Below, piece by piece: positions 7,544 through 15,260 of a stretch of DNA of 44,754 bases. The notes below the pieces were generated by a model, which worked only from the letters and a program-made list of their open reading frames with translations, made no database searches and had not been told where the DNA came from. Origin of the DNA: Clostridium arbusti SL206 (lineage in GTDB: Bacteria > Bacillota > Clostridia > Clostridiales > Clostridiaceae); the NCBI RefSeq assembly GCF_000246895.1, contig NZ_BAEV01000022.1:1-44754 (forward strand), read 5' to 3'. A program made the position numbers and the translations under genes. Position 1 is the first letter of the stretch. Each line of letters starts with the position of its first letter.

Positions 7544-8548
7544 TTATTCCTTTTGATTATACATTTCTTTAAAATCATCAATAAACTTATTATACTTTTC
7601 TCTTTCGTCTATTAATTCTTGGATCTTATTGCTGAATGTACTTTGTCCCCAGTTCACTTCATTATAATAAAATCTATTGCAAAGTCTCCAAAAACGTTGT
7701 GGAAAAAGTAGAAAAGCAAACAACACTCTATATTCTGATTCTTCTAGAGGAGATACCTTATTATAGGCATCAATTATAAGCTTCGCATGTTGAATATCCC
7801 AATCACATCGCTTTAACACTTTAATCATGTAATTTGATAAGTCATATACTCTTATTTCTCTCTTACAATAATCAAAGTCAATTACATTAACCTCATCCTT
7901 ATTATCTATGATTATGTTGTGATAAGTATAATCGTGATGACAAAAACCTTTTTCATCTTCAGTTTTCTTACATAGATTCATATATTCTGAAGTATTTAAA
8001 ATATTTATAGCCTTTAATCCAATTTGTTTAAAGAAATCATAACTTTTAATATAGTTTAAATCAAACTGTGCTTTATTACCTTTTTTTCTGGCCATATCTC
8101 TCATCTTTTCAAAAGATCTTACTCTCTTTTCCATTAAATGAGGCCATCTTCCAAGGTCAGTTTTTAGTTTACTATTTTCAGGTGGTTCATACCCTTTTGA
8201 CTTCTCATGCAGCACCGCAAGAGTTTGAGATGCACTTATCAAATCTTCATCTTCATGAAAATTACATTCTCTACCTTCAATCCATCCTGAAAGTGTATAT
8301 ATATCTTCGTTTACAAGTGCATAGGGATTGCCTTCAATATTCAAACAATACCTATCTATTCCCGTAAATCCTTTCGAAATAAGATGCTCTTTTGCAGAAT
8401 AAACAAATAGAAGCTTTTGAATACCGTAATCTATTTTTTTAAGGCATTTATTACCTTTATTTGTTTTTAAGTAATATACTCCCCTATTAGGTTTAATAGA
8501 TTCGATTTTTAAATCAAATTGCCTCTCAATTTCAAATTCCCTCATCAT
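7544..8548 (-). CDS. CotS family spore coat protein (kinase fold), copy 1
   Basis: A 334-residue member of the CotS/YutH-like aminoglycoside/choline-kinase-fold family. The catalytic loop reads CHHDYTYHNIIID (about residues 204-216) and the metal-binding segment VNVIDFDYCKRE lies about 12 residues later, so the active-site residues are present. CotS is an inner-coat protein in Bacillus, made in the mother cell next to the glycosyltransferase-like CotSA. Its substrate is unknown. The C-terminal FLLFPQRFWRLCNRFYY block is typical of clostridial members. The start is ATG at 8548 after a GGGGGG ribosome site. A GTG three codons earlier overlaps that site. The adjacent divergent GT gene supports a spore-surface glycan role. 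Confidence 0.85.
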   Translation of the reverse strand: MMREFEIERQFDLKIESIKPNRGVYYLKTNKGNKCLKKIDYGIQKLLFVYSAKEHLISKGFTGIDRYCLNIEGNPYALVNEDIYTLSGWIEGRECNFHEDEDLISASQTLAVLHEKSKGYEPPENSKLKTDLGRWPHLMEKRVRSFEKMRDMARKKGNKAQFDLNYIKSYDFFKQIGLKAINILNTSEYMNLCKKTEDEKGFCHHDYTYHNIIIDNKDEVNVIDFDYCKREIRVYDLSNYMIKVLKRCDWDIQHAKLIIDAYNKVSPLEESEYRVLFAFLLFPQRFWRLCNRFYYNEVNWGQSTFSNKIQELIDEREKYNKFIDDFKEMYNQKE

Positions 8549-8642
8549 CTTAATCACCCCCCATAGAAATATGTATATGATTATTATGACTTTTTTAGAA
8601 TAAATTTATTGTACAAGTATTAATGTTTTAATTTATATATTA

Positions 8643-8709
8643 TGCATATGAAAATAAATAACAAGTCAAAGATACTAGCATACTGACTAGTTATTTATTT
8701 GAATGTGCC
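8643..8709 (+). mobile_element. MITE-like element, copy 5 (ends-only, 67 bp)
   Basis: It keeps about 32 bp of the left end and 35 bp of the right end with the whole interior missing. Flanks are an exact TTA duplication (8640-8642, 8710-8712). The first base is T instead of G. It lies between the divergent cotS and GT genes. Confidence 0.8.
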
Positions 8710-8789
8710 TTATGTTTATATGATAATTGTTAACACTTTGCTAATCATATTAATATAATAAATTGAAGCAATTAAGAAAGGTATCTATT

Positions 8790-9917
8790 ATGAAAATAGG
8801 AATAGACGCACGAGCTGCTAAATTATATAGAGGCACTGGTATCGGAACATATACTTATCAGCTAATAAACTGCCTAAATAAAATTGATAATATAAATGAC
8901 TACTTATTATTTATGCCTAAAAATGCAAATATAGATATAAATTTTTCTAAAAAATTTCAAATAAATGATATAAATGAAAAGATTAGTTCTAATTTTTGGG
9001 ATCAAGTTAATGTACCTAATATTTTAAACAATAGAGATATAGAGTTATATCATGTTCCCCAAAATGGGGTTGGATTACCTCTAGATAAAAAATGCCCTTT
9101 TGTTATAACTCTACACGATATAATACCCTATAAAATGCCTGAAACTGTAAGTGATAGATATCTCCATATTTTTAATGAAGAACTTCCTAAGATAGTTTCT
9201 CTATGTGATGGTATTATAACAGTATCCCAGTTTTCAAAAAATGATATAGCAAAGGCCTTTAATTTTCCAGCTAATAAAATATATGTAACCTATCTTGCTG
9301 CTGAAAATATATACAAACCATTAGATAAAAAAATAAGCAAAGAAATAATTAAAAAAAATTATGGTATAACTGATGATTTCATACTATATGTTGGTGGTTT
9401 TAGTCCTAGAAAAAATATAATAGGACTATTAAATGCCTTTGAAAAGCTTTTATCAAAAACTTCAAAGGACCTAAAATTAGTCATTGCAGGTACTAAGGGA
9501 AAATCCTATAAAGATTATAAATGTTGTGCTGAAAAACTTCATATTAGAGATAAGGTTATATTTCCAGGTTTTATTCCTGTAAATCATATGCCATATTTAT
9601 ATAACTCTGCAAAACTTTTTGTATATTTGTCACTATATGAAGGCTTTGGTCTTCCACCTATTGAAGCTATGGCTTGTGGTGTGCCTGTGGTATCCTCAAA
9701 TGTTACATCTCTTCCAGAAATACTTAAGGATTGCTCTCTACTGGTAAATCCAAGGAATGAGGATGACATTTACAATTCATTATATAGAGGATTAAATGAT
9801 ACTGATCTTAGATTTGATTTAATCCAGAAAGGTTTAATTATTAATAAAAACTTAACTTGGGAAAACACAGCTGCTTCTACTTTAAATGCCTATAATAATA
9901 TAATTAGTAGTATATAA
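8790..9917 (+). CDS. CotSA-like glycosyltransferase (GT4 family), copy 1
   Basis: A 375-residue GT-B fold glycosyltransferase. The N-terminal domain has the glycine-rich acceptor loop KLYRGTGIGTYTYQL. The C-terminal domain has YVGGFSPRKNIIGLLNAF and the donor-binding EGFGLPPIEAMACGVPVV segment with the E-x7-E motif (near residues 285-300). GT4 enzymes use nucleotide-sugar donors with retention. Next to cotS genes, a role like Bacillus CotSA in spore coat or crust glycosylation is the best inference. The start is ATG at 8790 with AGAAAGG upstream, and upstream in-frame codons lack a ribosome site. It is about 50% similar by eye to the second GT at 13670. The donor sugar cannot be told. Confidence 0.86.
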   Translation: MKIGIDARAAKLYRGTGIGTYTYQLINCLNKIDNINDYLLFMPKNANIDINFSKKFQINDINEKISSNFWDQVNVPNILNNRDIELYHVPQNGVGLPLDKKCPFVITLHDIIPYKMPETVSDRYLHIFNEELPKIVSLCDGIITVSQFSKNDIAKAFNFPANKIYVTYLAAENIYKPLDKKISKEIIKKNYGITDDFILYVGGFSPRKNIIGLLNAFEKLLSKTSKDLKLVIAGTKGKSYKDYKCCAEKLHIRDKVIFPGFIPVNHMPYLYNSAKLFVYLSLYEGFGLPPIEAMACGVPVVSSNVTSLPEILKDCSLLVNPRNEDDIYNSLYRGLNDTDLRFDLIQKGLIINKNLTWENTAASTLNAYNNIISSI

Positions 9918-9930
9918 AAAATATCTTAAA

Positions 9931-9962
9931 TAGGTGTAATATTCATATCAATATTACACCTA
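9931..9962 (+). terminator. Terminator of the first GT gene
   Basis: A 13-bp perfect inverted repeat (TAGGTGTAATATT / AATATTACACCTA) with a 6-nt loop begins 13 nt after the GT stop codon. Only a short U-rich stretch follows. Confidence 0.7.
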
Positions 9963-10028
9963 TAACACTTTTAATATTGTGGACAATCATTTTTACCCTT
10001 TCATATACTCTTTTAAAATATATACTAA

Positions 10029-10213
10029 ATTGAAGCAAGTTCTTAATTCAGGTGGGGATTCTTTTACCCCATCTGAATTTTAGAACTGCGAATGCATGGC
10101 TTACTTGGCGTTGGACTCCCACTTTAAGAAAAGTAGAGAACCCAAATTTTAATTTGGTGTGAATCACTTTCACAGAGTGCGTTGGAGACTTACACCAAGT
10201 TAGTCAGGTTAAA
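10029..10213 (+). repeat. R2 structured repeat, copy A (185 bp)
   Basis: It matches the 36051-36296 copy nearly base for base over its first ~125 bp. It begins with a strong hairpin (TTCAGGTGGGG pairing CCCCATCTGAA, flanked by TTCT/AGAA), then the conserved segment GCATGGCTTACTTGGCGTTG. CTCCCAC is partly complementary to a later TTGGAG. A CCAAATT/AATTTGG hairpin and a GTGAA/TTCAC hairpin follow, and the shared 3' end is CACCAAGTTAGTCAGGTTAA. There are no terminal inverted repeats and no ORF. The family is not recognised. Confidence 0.8.
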
Positions 10214-10251
10214 AACTAGGTTTCTGTATTATCAATACCTAAACCTAGTTT
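10213..10251 (-). terminator. Terminator hairpin downstream of the cotS-like operon
   Basis: AAACTAGGTTT and AAACCTAGTTT, with inner GTATT/AATAC pairing, form a long stem. On the minus strand it is followed by a U-run. It lies beyond MITE copy 6, so the operon's 3' UTR would contain that element. Confidence 0.6.
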
Positions 10252-10288
10252 ACTATACAAACATTCAATTTTAAACTTTTTATAATTA

Positions 10289-10445
10289 GGTATATGAAAA
10301 TAAATAACAAGTCAAAGATGCGACGTATATTTTGAAGTCAACAAGGAAATAGGTTCCTAAGATAGTGAGCTATCTTATGGTTCTGTTGACGCGGTGGGGT
10401 TCAAAATAGACTAGCATACTGACTAGTTATTTATTTGAATGTGCC
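10289..10445 (+). mobile_element. MITE-like element, copy 6 (full length, 157 bp)
   Basis: The left end is GGTATATGAAAATAAATAAC and the right end ...TTTGAATGTGCC, flanked by an exact TTA duplication (10286-10288, 10446-10448). The apical hairpin TAAGATAG/CTATCTTA is 8 bp perfect and differs in sequence from the common TGATAG/CTATCA, a compensated change. Confidence 0.87.
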
Positions 10446-10478
10446 TTACTTACTAAAAATTCTTCAAGGTTTCAACTT

Positions 10479-11504
10479 CTATATAGTATATTGCTGTTTA
10501 AATTCCTGCAAAAACTCTTGTCTATCCGGCTCAAAATTAACCTTTCTCTTTAATCTTGATACAAAAGTCTGTTCATCCCATTCCTTCCTTTTTGAGTAAT
10601 AATCTTTACATATTTCATAAAAGTCCTCTGGGAAGGTAATCATACCAAATAGAACATTGAGTTCATTCTGGTTTAATGTATTAGTAATACGGTAATTATC
10701 TAAAATAGCCTTACATTTATCTATGTCAAAGGAAAAAGTTTTAGTAACTTTATTAATGAAATTGCATAAATCGTGAACTTTCAGATCAATTACTGAAAAA
10801 TCAAAATCTATAAAATAAGCTTTATCCTCATCAATTATTATATTGTGGTGGGCCAAATCATGATGACATAATGATATTTTATCCTCTTCACTACAGAGCT
10901 TATAATAGGCTGTCTTATCTAGAAATGCTATGCAATCATCAATTTTATTTACATAATTATCTACATTTTTTAAAAATATATCATCAAATTCCCCTTTGTT
11001 TTCATAAAGATTAACCATCCTCTTAAAGAATAACATTTCTTCTTTTTTTCTACTTAAATTTTTGAATAGATTGCCACATATATATTTATTGGAATTCTTA
11101 TATCTAAATCCTTCAGATGCTTTATGAAGTTCTCCTATACCCTGAGCTGAAATAGCCAAATCTACAGGATTGCTGAATTCACATTCTCTTCCCTTAACTT
11201 TATTCATTATACAGTAGTATTCACCCTTCCACTCTGCATATTTCTTACCCTCTGTACTATCTTCAAAATTCATTACACGTTCAAAATTGGTATTTACATA
11301 TTTTAAAGCTTTAACTATAAAGTCAAACTCATATAAAGTACAATCAATTCTTTTTAATATTTTATCACCTTTATTGGTACTTAGTAAAAAAACCTTTCTT
11401 ATAGGAATTAAATCCAATACTTTTAAATCAAATTTTTCAAAAAGTTTTACATCTAAATCATATTTAGATAGATAGGCCTTATCCCTATATCCTAAATCCA
11501 GCAT
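10479..11504 (-). CDS. CotS family spore coat protein (kinase fold), copy 2
   Basis: A 341-residue CotS-type kinase-fold protein. The catalytic loop CHHDLAHHNIIIDED (about residues 212-226) and the YFIDFDFSVIDLKVHDLCNF segment directly after it are intact. The N-terminal lobe has DKILKRIDCTLYEFDFIVKAL. The C-terminal GMITFPEDFYEICKDYYSKRKEWDE block is shared with the other CotS copies. It is the last gene of a four-gene minus-strand operon, 12 nt downstream of the pseudokinase gene. The start at 11504 follows GGAGGG. Its role is inferred to be spore coat assembly or modification; the enzymatic substrate is unknown. Confidence 0.85.
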   Translation of the reverse strand: MLDLGYRDKAYLSKYDLDVKLFEKFDLKVLDLIPIRKVFLLSTNKGDKILKRIDCTLYEFDFIVKALKYVNTNFERVMNFEDSTEGKKYAEWKGEYYCIMNKVKGRECEFSNPVDLAISAQGIGELHKASEGFRYKNSNKYICGNLFKNLSRKKEEMLFFKRMVNLYENKGEFDDIFLKNVDNYVNKIDDCIAFLDKTAYYKLCSEEDKISLCHHDLAHHNIIIDEDKAYFIDFDFSVIDLKVHDLCNFINKVTKTFSFDIDKCKAILDNYRITNTLNQNELNVLFGMITFPEDFYEICKDYYSKRKEWDEQTFVSRLKRKVNFEPDRQEFLQEFKQQYTI

Positions 11505-11516
11505 AAATTTACCCTC

Positions 11517-12275
11517 CTATAAAATGCTATTGCCATCCTTCTTCATAGCCCTATTAAGGCTTACAACATAGTCATTAATATCCCACTTCTTTTTAGCTAA
11601 TCTATAACGCTCACAACATTTCATATATTCATGAGGATAGGATACTAATGCCTTAATAAAATTATTGCTATCCCTGTCAAAGCCTTCTAGCTCACAAAAA
11701 TAATTTATTACATTTTCTAACTCTACAGTACTACTACTTCTCTTCAATTTATTGATTAAATATACCCCGTCCATTTCCAGCATATTATATGAACATTTCT
11801 TTAAACTATTTATTTCTACTTGTCTATTTTTTCTAATATTATCAAAATAAGTATTTCCAAGACATATTTCAAATCTTCTCATACTTCTTTTAATGAGGCT
11901 TATATAGTTACATTGATTTACTATATCAATACACCTTTCTGCTCTCTTTAGATATGAATTTGAGCTTTGTAGTACCATATTTTCAAATTGATTTACAGAA
12001 CTATTACCTTTAAATGCTTTTATATCTCTATTTAGATTTTTTATACGCATTTTGTATCTTTCAACAACCTTACCAATTTTATTTGGAATAGCTTTAGATT
12101 CTATTTCAGTACATTTAAGAGCTACTTTATGAAAAGAATAAATTGCATCTATTTGTTCTAAAATCTTATGCTCTGTAATATTAGTTAATATATAATTATT
12201 ATTGTCAGCATTCATAAGCTTAATATTATTGTCAACCAAGCATTTTTCTAAGGAGAATGCTCTTATTTCAAGCAT
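11517..12275 (-). CDS. Degenerate CotS-like protein (probable pseudokinase)
   Basis: A 252-residue protein that looks like a shortened CotS homolog without catalytic residues. The C-terminal ALVSYPHEYMKCCERYRLAKKKW aligns with the FPQRFWRLCNRFYY and FPEDFYEICKDYYSKRKEW blocks of its neighbours. In the middle, where they have CHHD..HHN and a following IDFD, this protein has CLGNTYFDNIRKNRQVEINS and NMLEMDGVYLINKL, so His-Asp, Asn and the metal-binding Asp are missing. The N-terminal lobe is shortened too. The frame is intact, with close operon spacing (6 nt after the upstream gene, 12 nt before the next). This suggests a maintained structural or scaffold role rather than a dead gene. The homology is by eye and should be treated as probable. 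Confidence 0.65.
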   Translation of the reverse strand: MLEIRAFSLEKCLVDNNIKLMNADNNNYILTNITEHKILEQIDAIYSFHKVALKCTEIESKAIPNKIGKVVERYKMRIKNLNRDIKAFKGNSSVNQFENMVLQSSNSYLKRAERCIDIVNQCNYISLIKRSMRRFEICLGNTYFDNIRKNRQVEINSLKKCSYNMLEMDGVYLINKLKRSSSTVELENVINYFCELEGFDRDSNNFIKALVSYPHEYMKCCERYRLAKKKWDINDYVVSLNRAMKKDGNSIL

Positions 12276-12281
12276 GAATGA

Positions 12282-12494
12282 TCACCTCGTTTTGTGATGT
12301 TTCTTTAATTTTCTTATTATTTCACGTTCTTTTTGCTCAAGTTCAGCTATCTTTTTGGTCCTTCTTTTTATTTTTTTTAGTCTCTTTACTCTCTCACCTA
12401 ATTCTTCAATTTTTTTATCATAGTCATTTATGTTGCTTTCGTCATCATTTACAGTTTCAATTATTTTATTGTTAGTATGCTTGTGCTTGCTCAT
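12282..12494 (-). CDS. Small charged coiled-coil protein
   Basis: A 70-residue, Lys/Glu-rich protein. After an N-terminal MSKHKHTNNK it shows heptad-like spacing (YDKKIEELGERVKRLKKIKR, then IAELEQKEREIIRKLKKHHK), predicting one long coiled coil. There is no signal peptide or membrane segment. The start at 12494 has a GGAGGGGAG ribosome site and overlaps the upstream cotS stop by 4 nt. The stop is 6 nt before the pseudokinase start, so translation is probably coupled. Position in the cotS operon suggests a spore-coat structural component or a partner of the kinases, but no family is recognised. Confidence 0.68.
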   Translation of the reverse strand: MSKHKHTNNKIIETVNDDESNINDYDKKIEELGERVKRLKKIKRRTKKIAELEQKEREIIRKLKKHHKTR

Positions 12495-13507
12495 ATCTCC
12501 CCTCCATAGTTTAAATTACTAAATTGATCTATAAATTCTTGTCTTTCGGCTCTGTCAAGCTCTATTCTCTTCAACTTATTTAAGAAAAATTCTTCCCCCC
12601 AAGGCTGATTTTCCCAATAGTACTGAATACCAACCTGCCAAAAATCCTGTGGAAATTCCATGAATGCGGCCATAATAGGTATATCCGTTTTTTCTATAGG
12701 ATATATAGAACTGTATGCATCTAATACATAAATAGCATCACTCATATCCCATTTTCCATTTTTCATCTTTCTTATTAAAAGACTTGCCAAATCATGAAGG
12801 TGTGTATCTAACATACAGTAATCAAAATCTATTATAGTTACCCCCTCATCCTTACCTATAAGCACATTATGATGAGCAAAATCATGATGACAATATCCAT
12901 TTTTTTTCATTTCTACTTTCATCTTATTAACATAATCTGTTTTATTTACATCTACTATGCTTTTATTAGCTCTCTTAACTTCCCTGCTAATCATACTTTC
13001 ATATTTATAATCAAATTCTGTCTTGTTTTCTTTTTTTTCAATTCTACTTTTAAAATCAAATATTTCATCTGTTCTTGTACTAAATACTTCCTGCCACTTA
13101 AGCCAGTTATACCTTGGATGCATCTCTTCTGTCACTAGAAAGCCTTGACTTTTTTTATGCAAACTTGCAAGGGTTGAAGTAGCTAAGATTATATCTAATG
13201 GATTGTCATAATTACATTCTCTTGCTAAAGTCCAATCTGTAAGATATGCATAATACTTATCAAACTTTATATAGTCTTCTCCCAATTTATTTTTTATTAT
13301 GGTGGGAACATTACTAAACCCGTTATTAATTAGATGATTCATAGCCTCTAATATAAATAAAAAGTGTCCATATTCATAGTGAACAATCTTAAGACAATAC
13401 TCTTTTTTATTACCTTCCAATTTATAAACATTTTTTATTTTTATTGCTTTGTTAACCTCTATTTCATAATTATCCATTACAAGCTTTACTACAGCTTCTG
13501 TTTCCAT
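12491..13507 (-). CDS. CotS family spore coat protein (kinase fold), copy 3
   Basis: A 338-residue CotS-type protein and the first gene of the operon. The catalytic loop is CHHDFAHHNVLIGKDEG (about residues 209-225), followed by VTIIDFDYCMLDTHLHDLASLL, so catalytic Asp, Asn and metal-binding Asp are present. The C-terminal MEFPQDFWQVGIQYYWENQPWGEE block is the best-preserved family tail among the copies. The start is ATG at 13507 behind GGAGGCAGAGTT. Ten further upstream codons overlap that site and are unlikely. A SigK-type promoter lies 32 nt upstream, indicating late mother-cell expression and supporting the coat assignment. The GT gene at 13670 is divergent from it. Confidence 0.86.
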   Translation of the reverse strand: METEAVVKLVMDNYEIEVNKAIKIKNVYKLEGNKKEYCLKIVHYEYGHFLFILEAMNHLINNGFSNVPTIIKNKLGEDYIKFDKYYAYLTDWTLARECNYDNPLDIILATSTLASLHKKSQGFLVTEEMHPRYNWLKWQEVFSTRTDEIFDFKSRIEKKENKTEFDYKYESMISREVKRANKSIVDVNKTDYVNKMKVEMKKNGYCHHDFAHHNVLIGKDEGVTIIDFDYCMLDTHLHDLASLLIRKMKNGKWDMSDAIYVLDAYSSIYPIEKTDIPIMAAFMEFPQDFWQVGIQYYWENQPWGEEFFLNKLKRIELDRAERQEFIDQFSNLNYGGEI

Positions 13508-13538
13508 AACTCTGCCTCCAATAAGCATTGTTCTCATT

Positions 13539-13567
13539 CATTATATGAGGCTATTTTCAACTATGTG
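13539..13567 (-). promoter_or_regulatory. SigK-type promoter of the cotS operon
   Basis: On the minus strand, -35 CACA (13564-13567), a 16-nt spacer and -10 CATATAATG (13539-13547) match SigK in all but the last base. The spacing equals that of the yabG promoter. Confidence 0.6.
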
Positions 13568-13596
13568 AATAGTGGCACACTTCTCACCATAAATTA
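13568..13596 (+). promoter_or_regulatory. Possible SigK-type promoter of the second GT gene
   Basis: A perfect -10 CATAAATTA (13588-13596) with a 16-nt spacer and AATA (13568-13571) as a weak -35 (one mismatch). Its -35 directly abuts the -35 of the divergent cotS promoter, giving a compact back-to-back arrangement. Confidence 0.45.
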
Positions 13597-13669
13597 ATAT
13601 TATTAATATTAGTAGACAATTAACATACTAACTCTATTGTTCATTAATCAATTTTGAGGAGTGTATTCA

Positions 13670-14812
13670 ATGAGAATTGCATTTGATGCTCGAGGAATAA
13701 ACTGGTACAAAGGCACCGGAATAGGTACTTATACAGAAAATGTGCTGAAGAATCTCATATCTATAGATAGTTTAAATAAATATGTTCTTTATTGGTCCGG
13801 TGAAAACTACGAAAAATTTAAAACTAATAATACAACTATAAGAATGGCATCAAAAAGATATCATAGATTTTTTCAGGAGTATTTTTTTCCGAGAGATATA
13901 AAAAAAGATAATATAGATATATATCATATATCTCAAAATGGAATAGGACTTTCACAGAATTTGAATTGTTTAAAAATAGTAACAATACATGATTTGATTC
14001 CTTATATCATGCCAGAAACTGTAGGTAATGGATACCTTCTAAAATTTTTAAGAGATATGCCGCGGATTATCGATGAATCAAATGCTATAATAACAGTTTC
14101 TGAATACTCAAAAAAAGATATACTAAGATTTTTTCCTATAAATCCAGATAAAATATTTGTCACCCCACTAGCTGCAGATAGTATGTATAAGCCCTTAGAT
14201 AAAGATCAATGCAAAAAATATCTATCTAATAAATACAATATAAAATCTCCTTATATATTGTATTTAGGAGGATTCAGTTCAAGGAAAAATGTATCTGGTC
14301 TAATCAAAGCTTACGAAAAGGTATCAAATGAAATTAAGGAAGATATTAAGCTTGTAATCTGCGGTTCAAAAAAAGATGATGTAGAAAATTTAATGAAAAT
14401 AAAACTACATTCAAAAGTAGAAGAAAATATAATTTTTACAGGTTTTATTCCAAATGAGGATTTACCAATTTTCTATAATTCCTGTGAGGTATTTGTCTAT
14501 CCTTCTCTTTATGAAGGTTTTGGACTTCCTCCATTAGAGGCCATGAATTGCGGTGCTCCTGTTATAACATCAAACACTACTTCTATTCCTGAAGTAGTTG
14601 CTGACTCAGCTATATTAATAGATCCAATTAATACAGATATGCTTGCAGATGAACTTTATAAAGTGCTTACCAATGAAGTTATAAGAAAAAATTTATCCAA
14701 TAAAGGTTTAAAACGTTCCTTAGAATTTTCTTGGCTAAAAACAGCTAAGAACACATTAAAAGTATATGAAAATGTATATAAAACTTCGCAGATATCTTCC
14801 AATATAATTTAA
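13670..14812 (+). CDS. CotSA-like glycosyltransferase (GT4 family), copy 2
   Basis: A 380-residue GT-B fold enzyme closely similar to the one at 8790. It opens MRIAFDARGINWYKGTGIGTY, has the IVTIHDLIPYIMPETVGNG segment shared by both copies, LGGFSSRKNVSGLIKAYE in the donor domain, and EGFGLPPLEAMNCGAPVI with the E-x7-E motif. It is inferred to transfer sugars to a spore-surface component along with the divergent cotS operon. The start is ATG at 13670 after GAGGAGTG. A GTG at 13661 overlaps the ribosome site. Two MITE-like elements and a 22-bp terminator follow. Confidence 0.86.
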   Translation: MRIAFDARGINWYKGTGIGTYTENVLKNLISIDSLNKYVLYWSGENYEKFKTNNTTIRMASKRYHRFFQEYFFPRDIKKDNIDIYHISQNGIGLSQNLNCLKIVTIHDLIPYIMPETVGNGYLLKFLRDMPRIIDESNAIITVSEYSKKDILRFFPINPDKIFVTPLAADSMYKPLDKDQCKKYLSNKYNIKSPYILYLGGFSSRKNVSGLIKAYEKVSNEIKEDIKLVICGSKKDDVENLMKIKLHSKVEENIIFTGFIPNEDLPIFYNSCEVFVYPSLYEGFGLPPLEAMNCGAPVITSNTTSIPEVVADSAILIDPINTDMLADELYKVLTNEVIRKNLSNKGLKRSLEFSWLKTAKNTLKVYENVYKTSQISSNII

Positions 14813-14846
14813 TTATCAATCAAATTTTTATTACTAGAAATGATAA

Positions 14847-14913
14847 GGCATCTGAAAATAAATAACAAGATAAAATAAACTATCACACTGACTAGTTATT
14901 TTATGAAGATACC
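14847..14913 (+). mobile_element. MITE-like element, copy 7 (ends-only, 67 bp)
   Basis: The ends are GGCATCTGAAAATAAATAAC and ...ATGAAGATACC with no interior. Exact TAA duplications flank it (14844-14846, 14914-14916). It abuts copy 8. Confidence 0.8.
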
Positions 14914-14919
14914 TAATAA

Positions 14920-15077
14920 GGCACATTCAAATAAATAACTAGTCAGTATGCTAGGCTATTTTAAATCCTACTGCGTCAACAGAACCCTCAGATAGCACCA
15001 CTATCATCAGAACCTGTTTCCTTGTAGACTTCAAAATATCCGTCGCATCTTTGACTTACTATTTATTTTCATATGCC
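14920..15077 (-). mobile_element. MITE-like element, copy 8 (full length, 158 bp, inverted)
   Basis: Reverse orientation; the left side in the window reads GGCACATTCAAATAAATAAC. It is flanked by exact TAA duplications (14917-14919, 15078-15080), directly next to copy 7. It lies between the GT stop codon and its terminator. Confidence 0.88.
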
Positions 15078-15078
15078 T

Positions 15079-15128
15079 AAAAGAGCTATTTTTAAAATGA
15101 TTAACTTCATTTTAAAAATAGCTCTTTT
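15079..15128. terminator. Strong bidirectional terminator between GT and solute-binding genes
   Basis: A 22-bp perfect inverted repeat (starting AAAAGAGCTATTTTT, ending CTCTTTT) with a 6-nt loop, U-rich on both strands. It serves the convergent GT (plus) and binding-protein (minus) genes. Confidence 0.8.
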
Positions 15129-15260
15129 GTGAAAATATCCCCTATGATTAAACCCCAAACACTTATAAATAAAAGTACTTTTATCTCTACACTACTTCTA
15201 CATTATAAAGCACTGCAATGTATTTGTAAACGTTTTTTATAGGTTATTTTTAAATTTTTA

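Noticed and set aside
8582-8630. SigK promoter for the first cotS-type gene
   Set aside because: Several CATA motifs occur upstream, but none has the full -10 pattern with an AC-type -35 at 16-17 nt.
10029-10213. R2 repeat as the guide RNA end of an IS605/IS607 element
   Set aside because: The ends and hairpins make it conceivable, but no tnpA/tnpB gene or recognised motif is present, so it stays an open question rather than a call.
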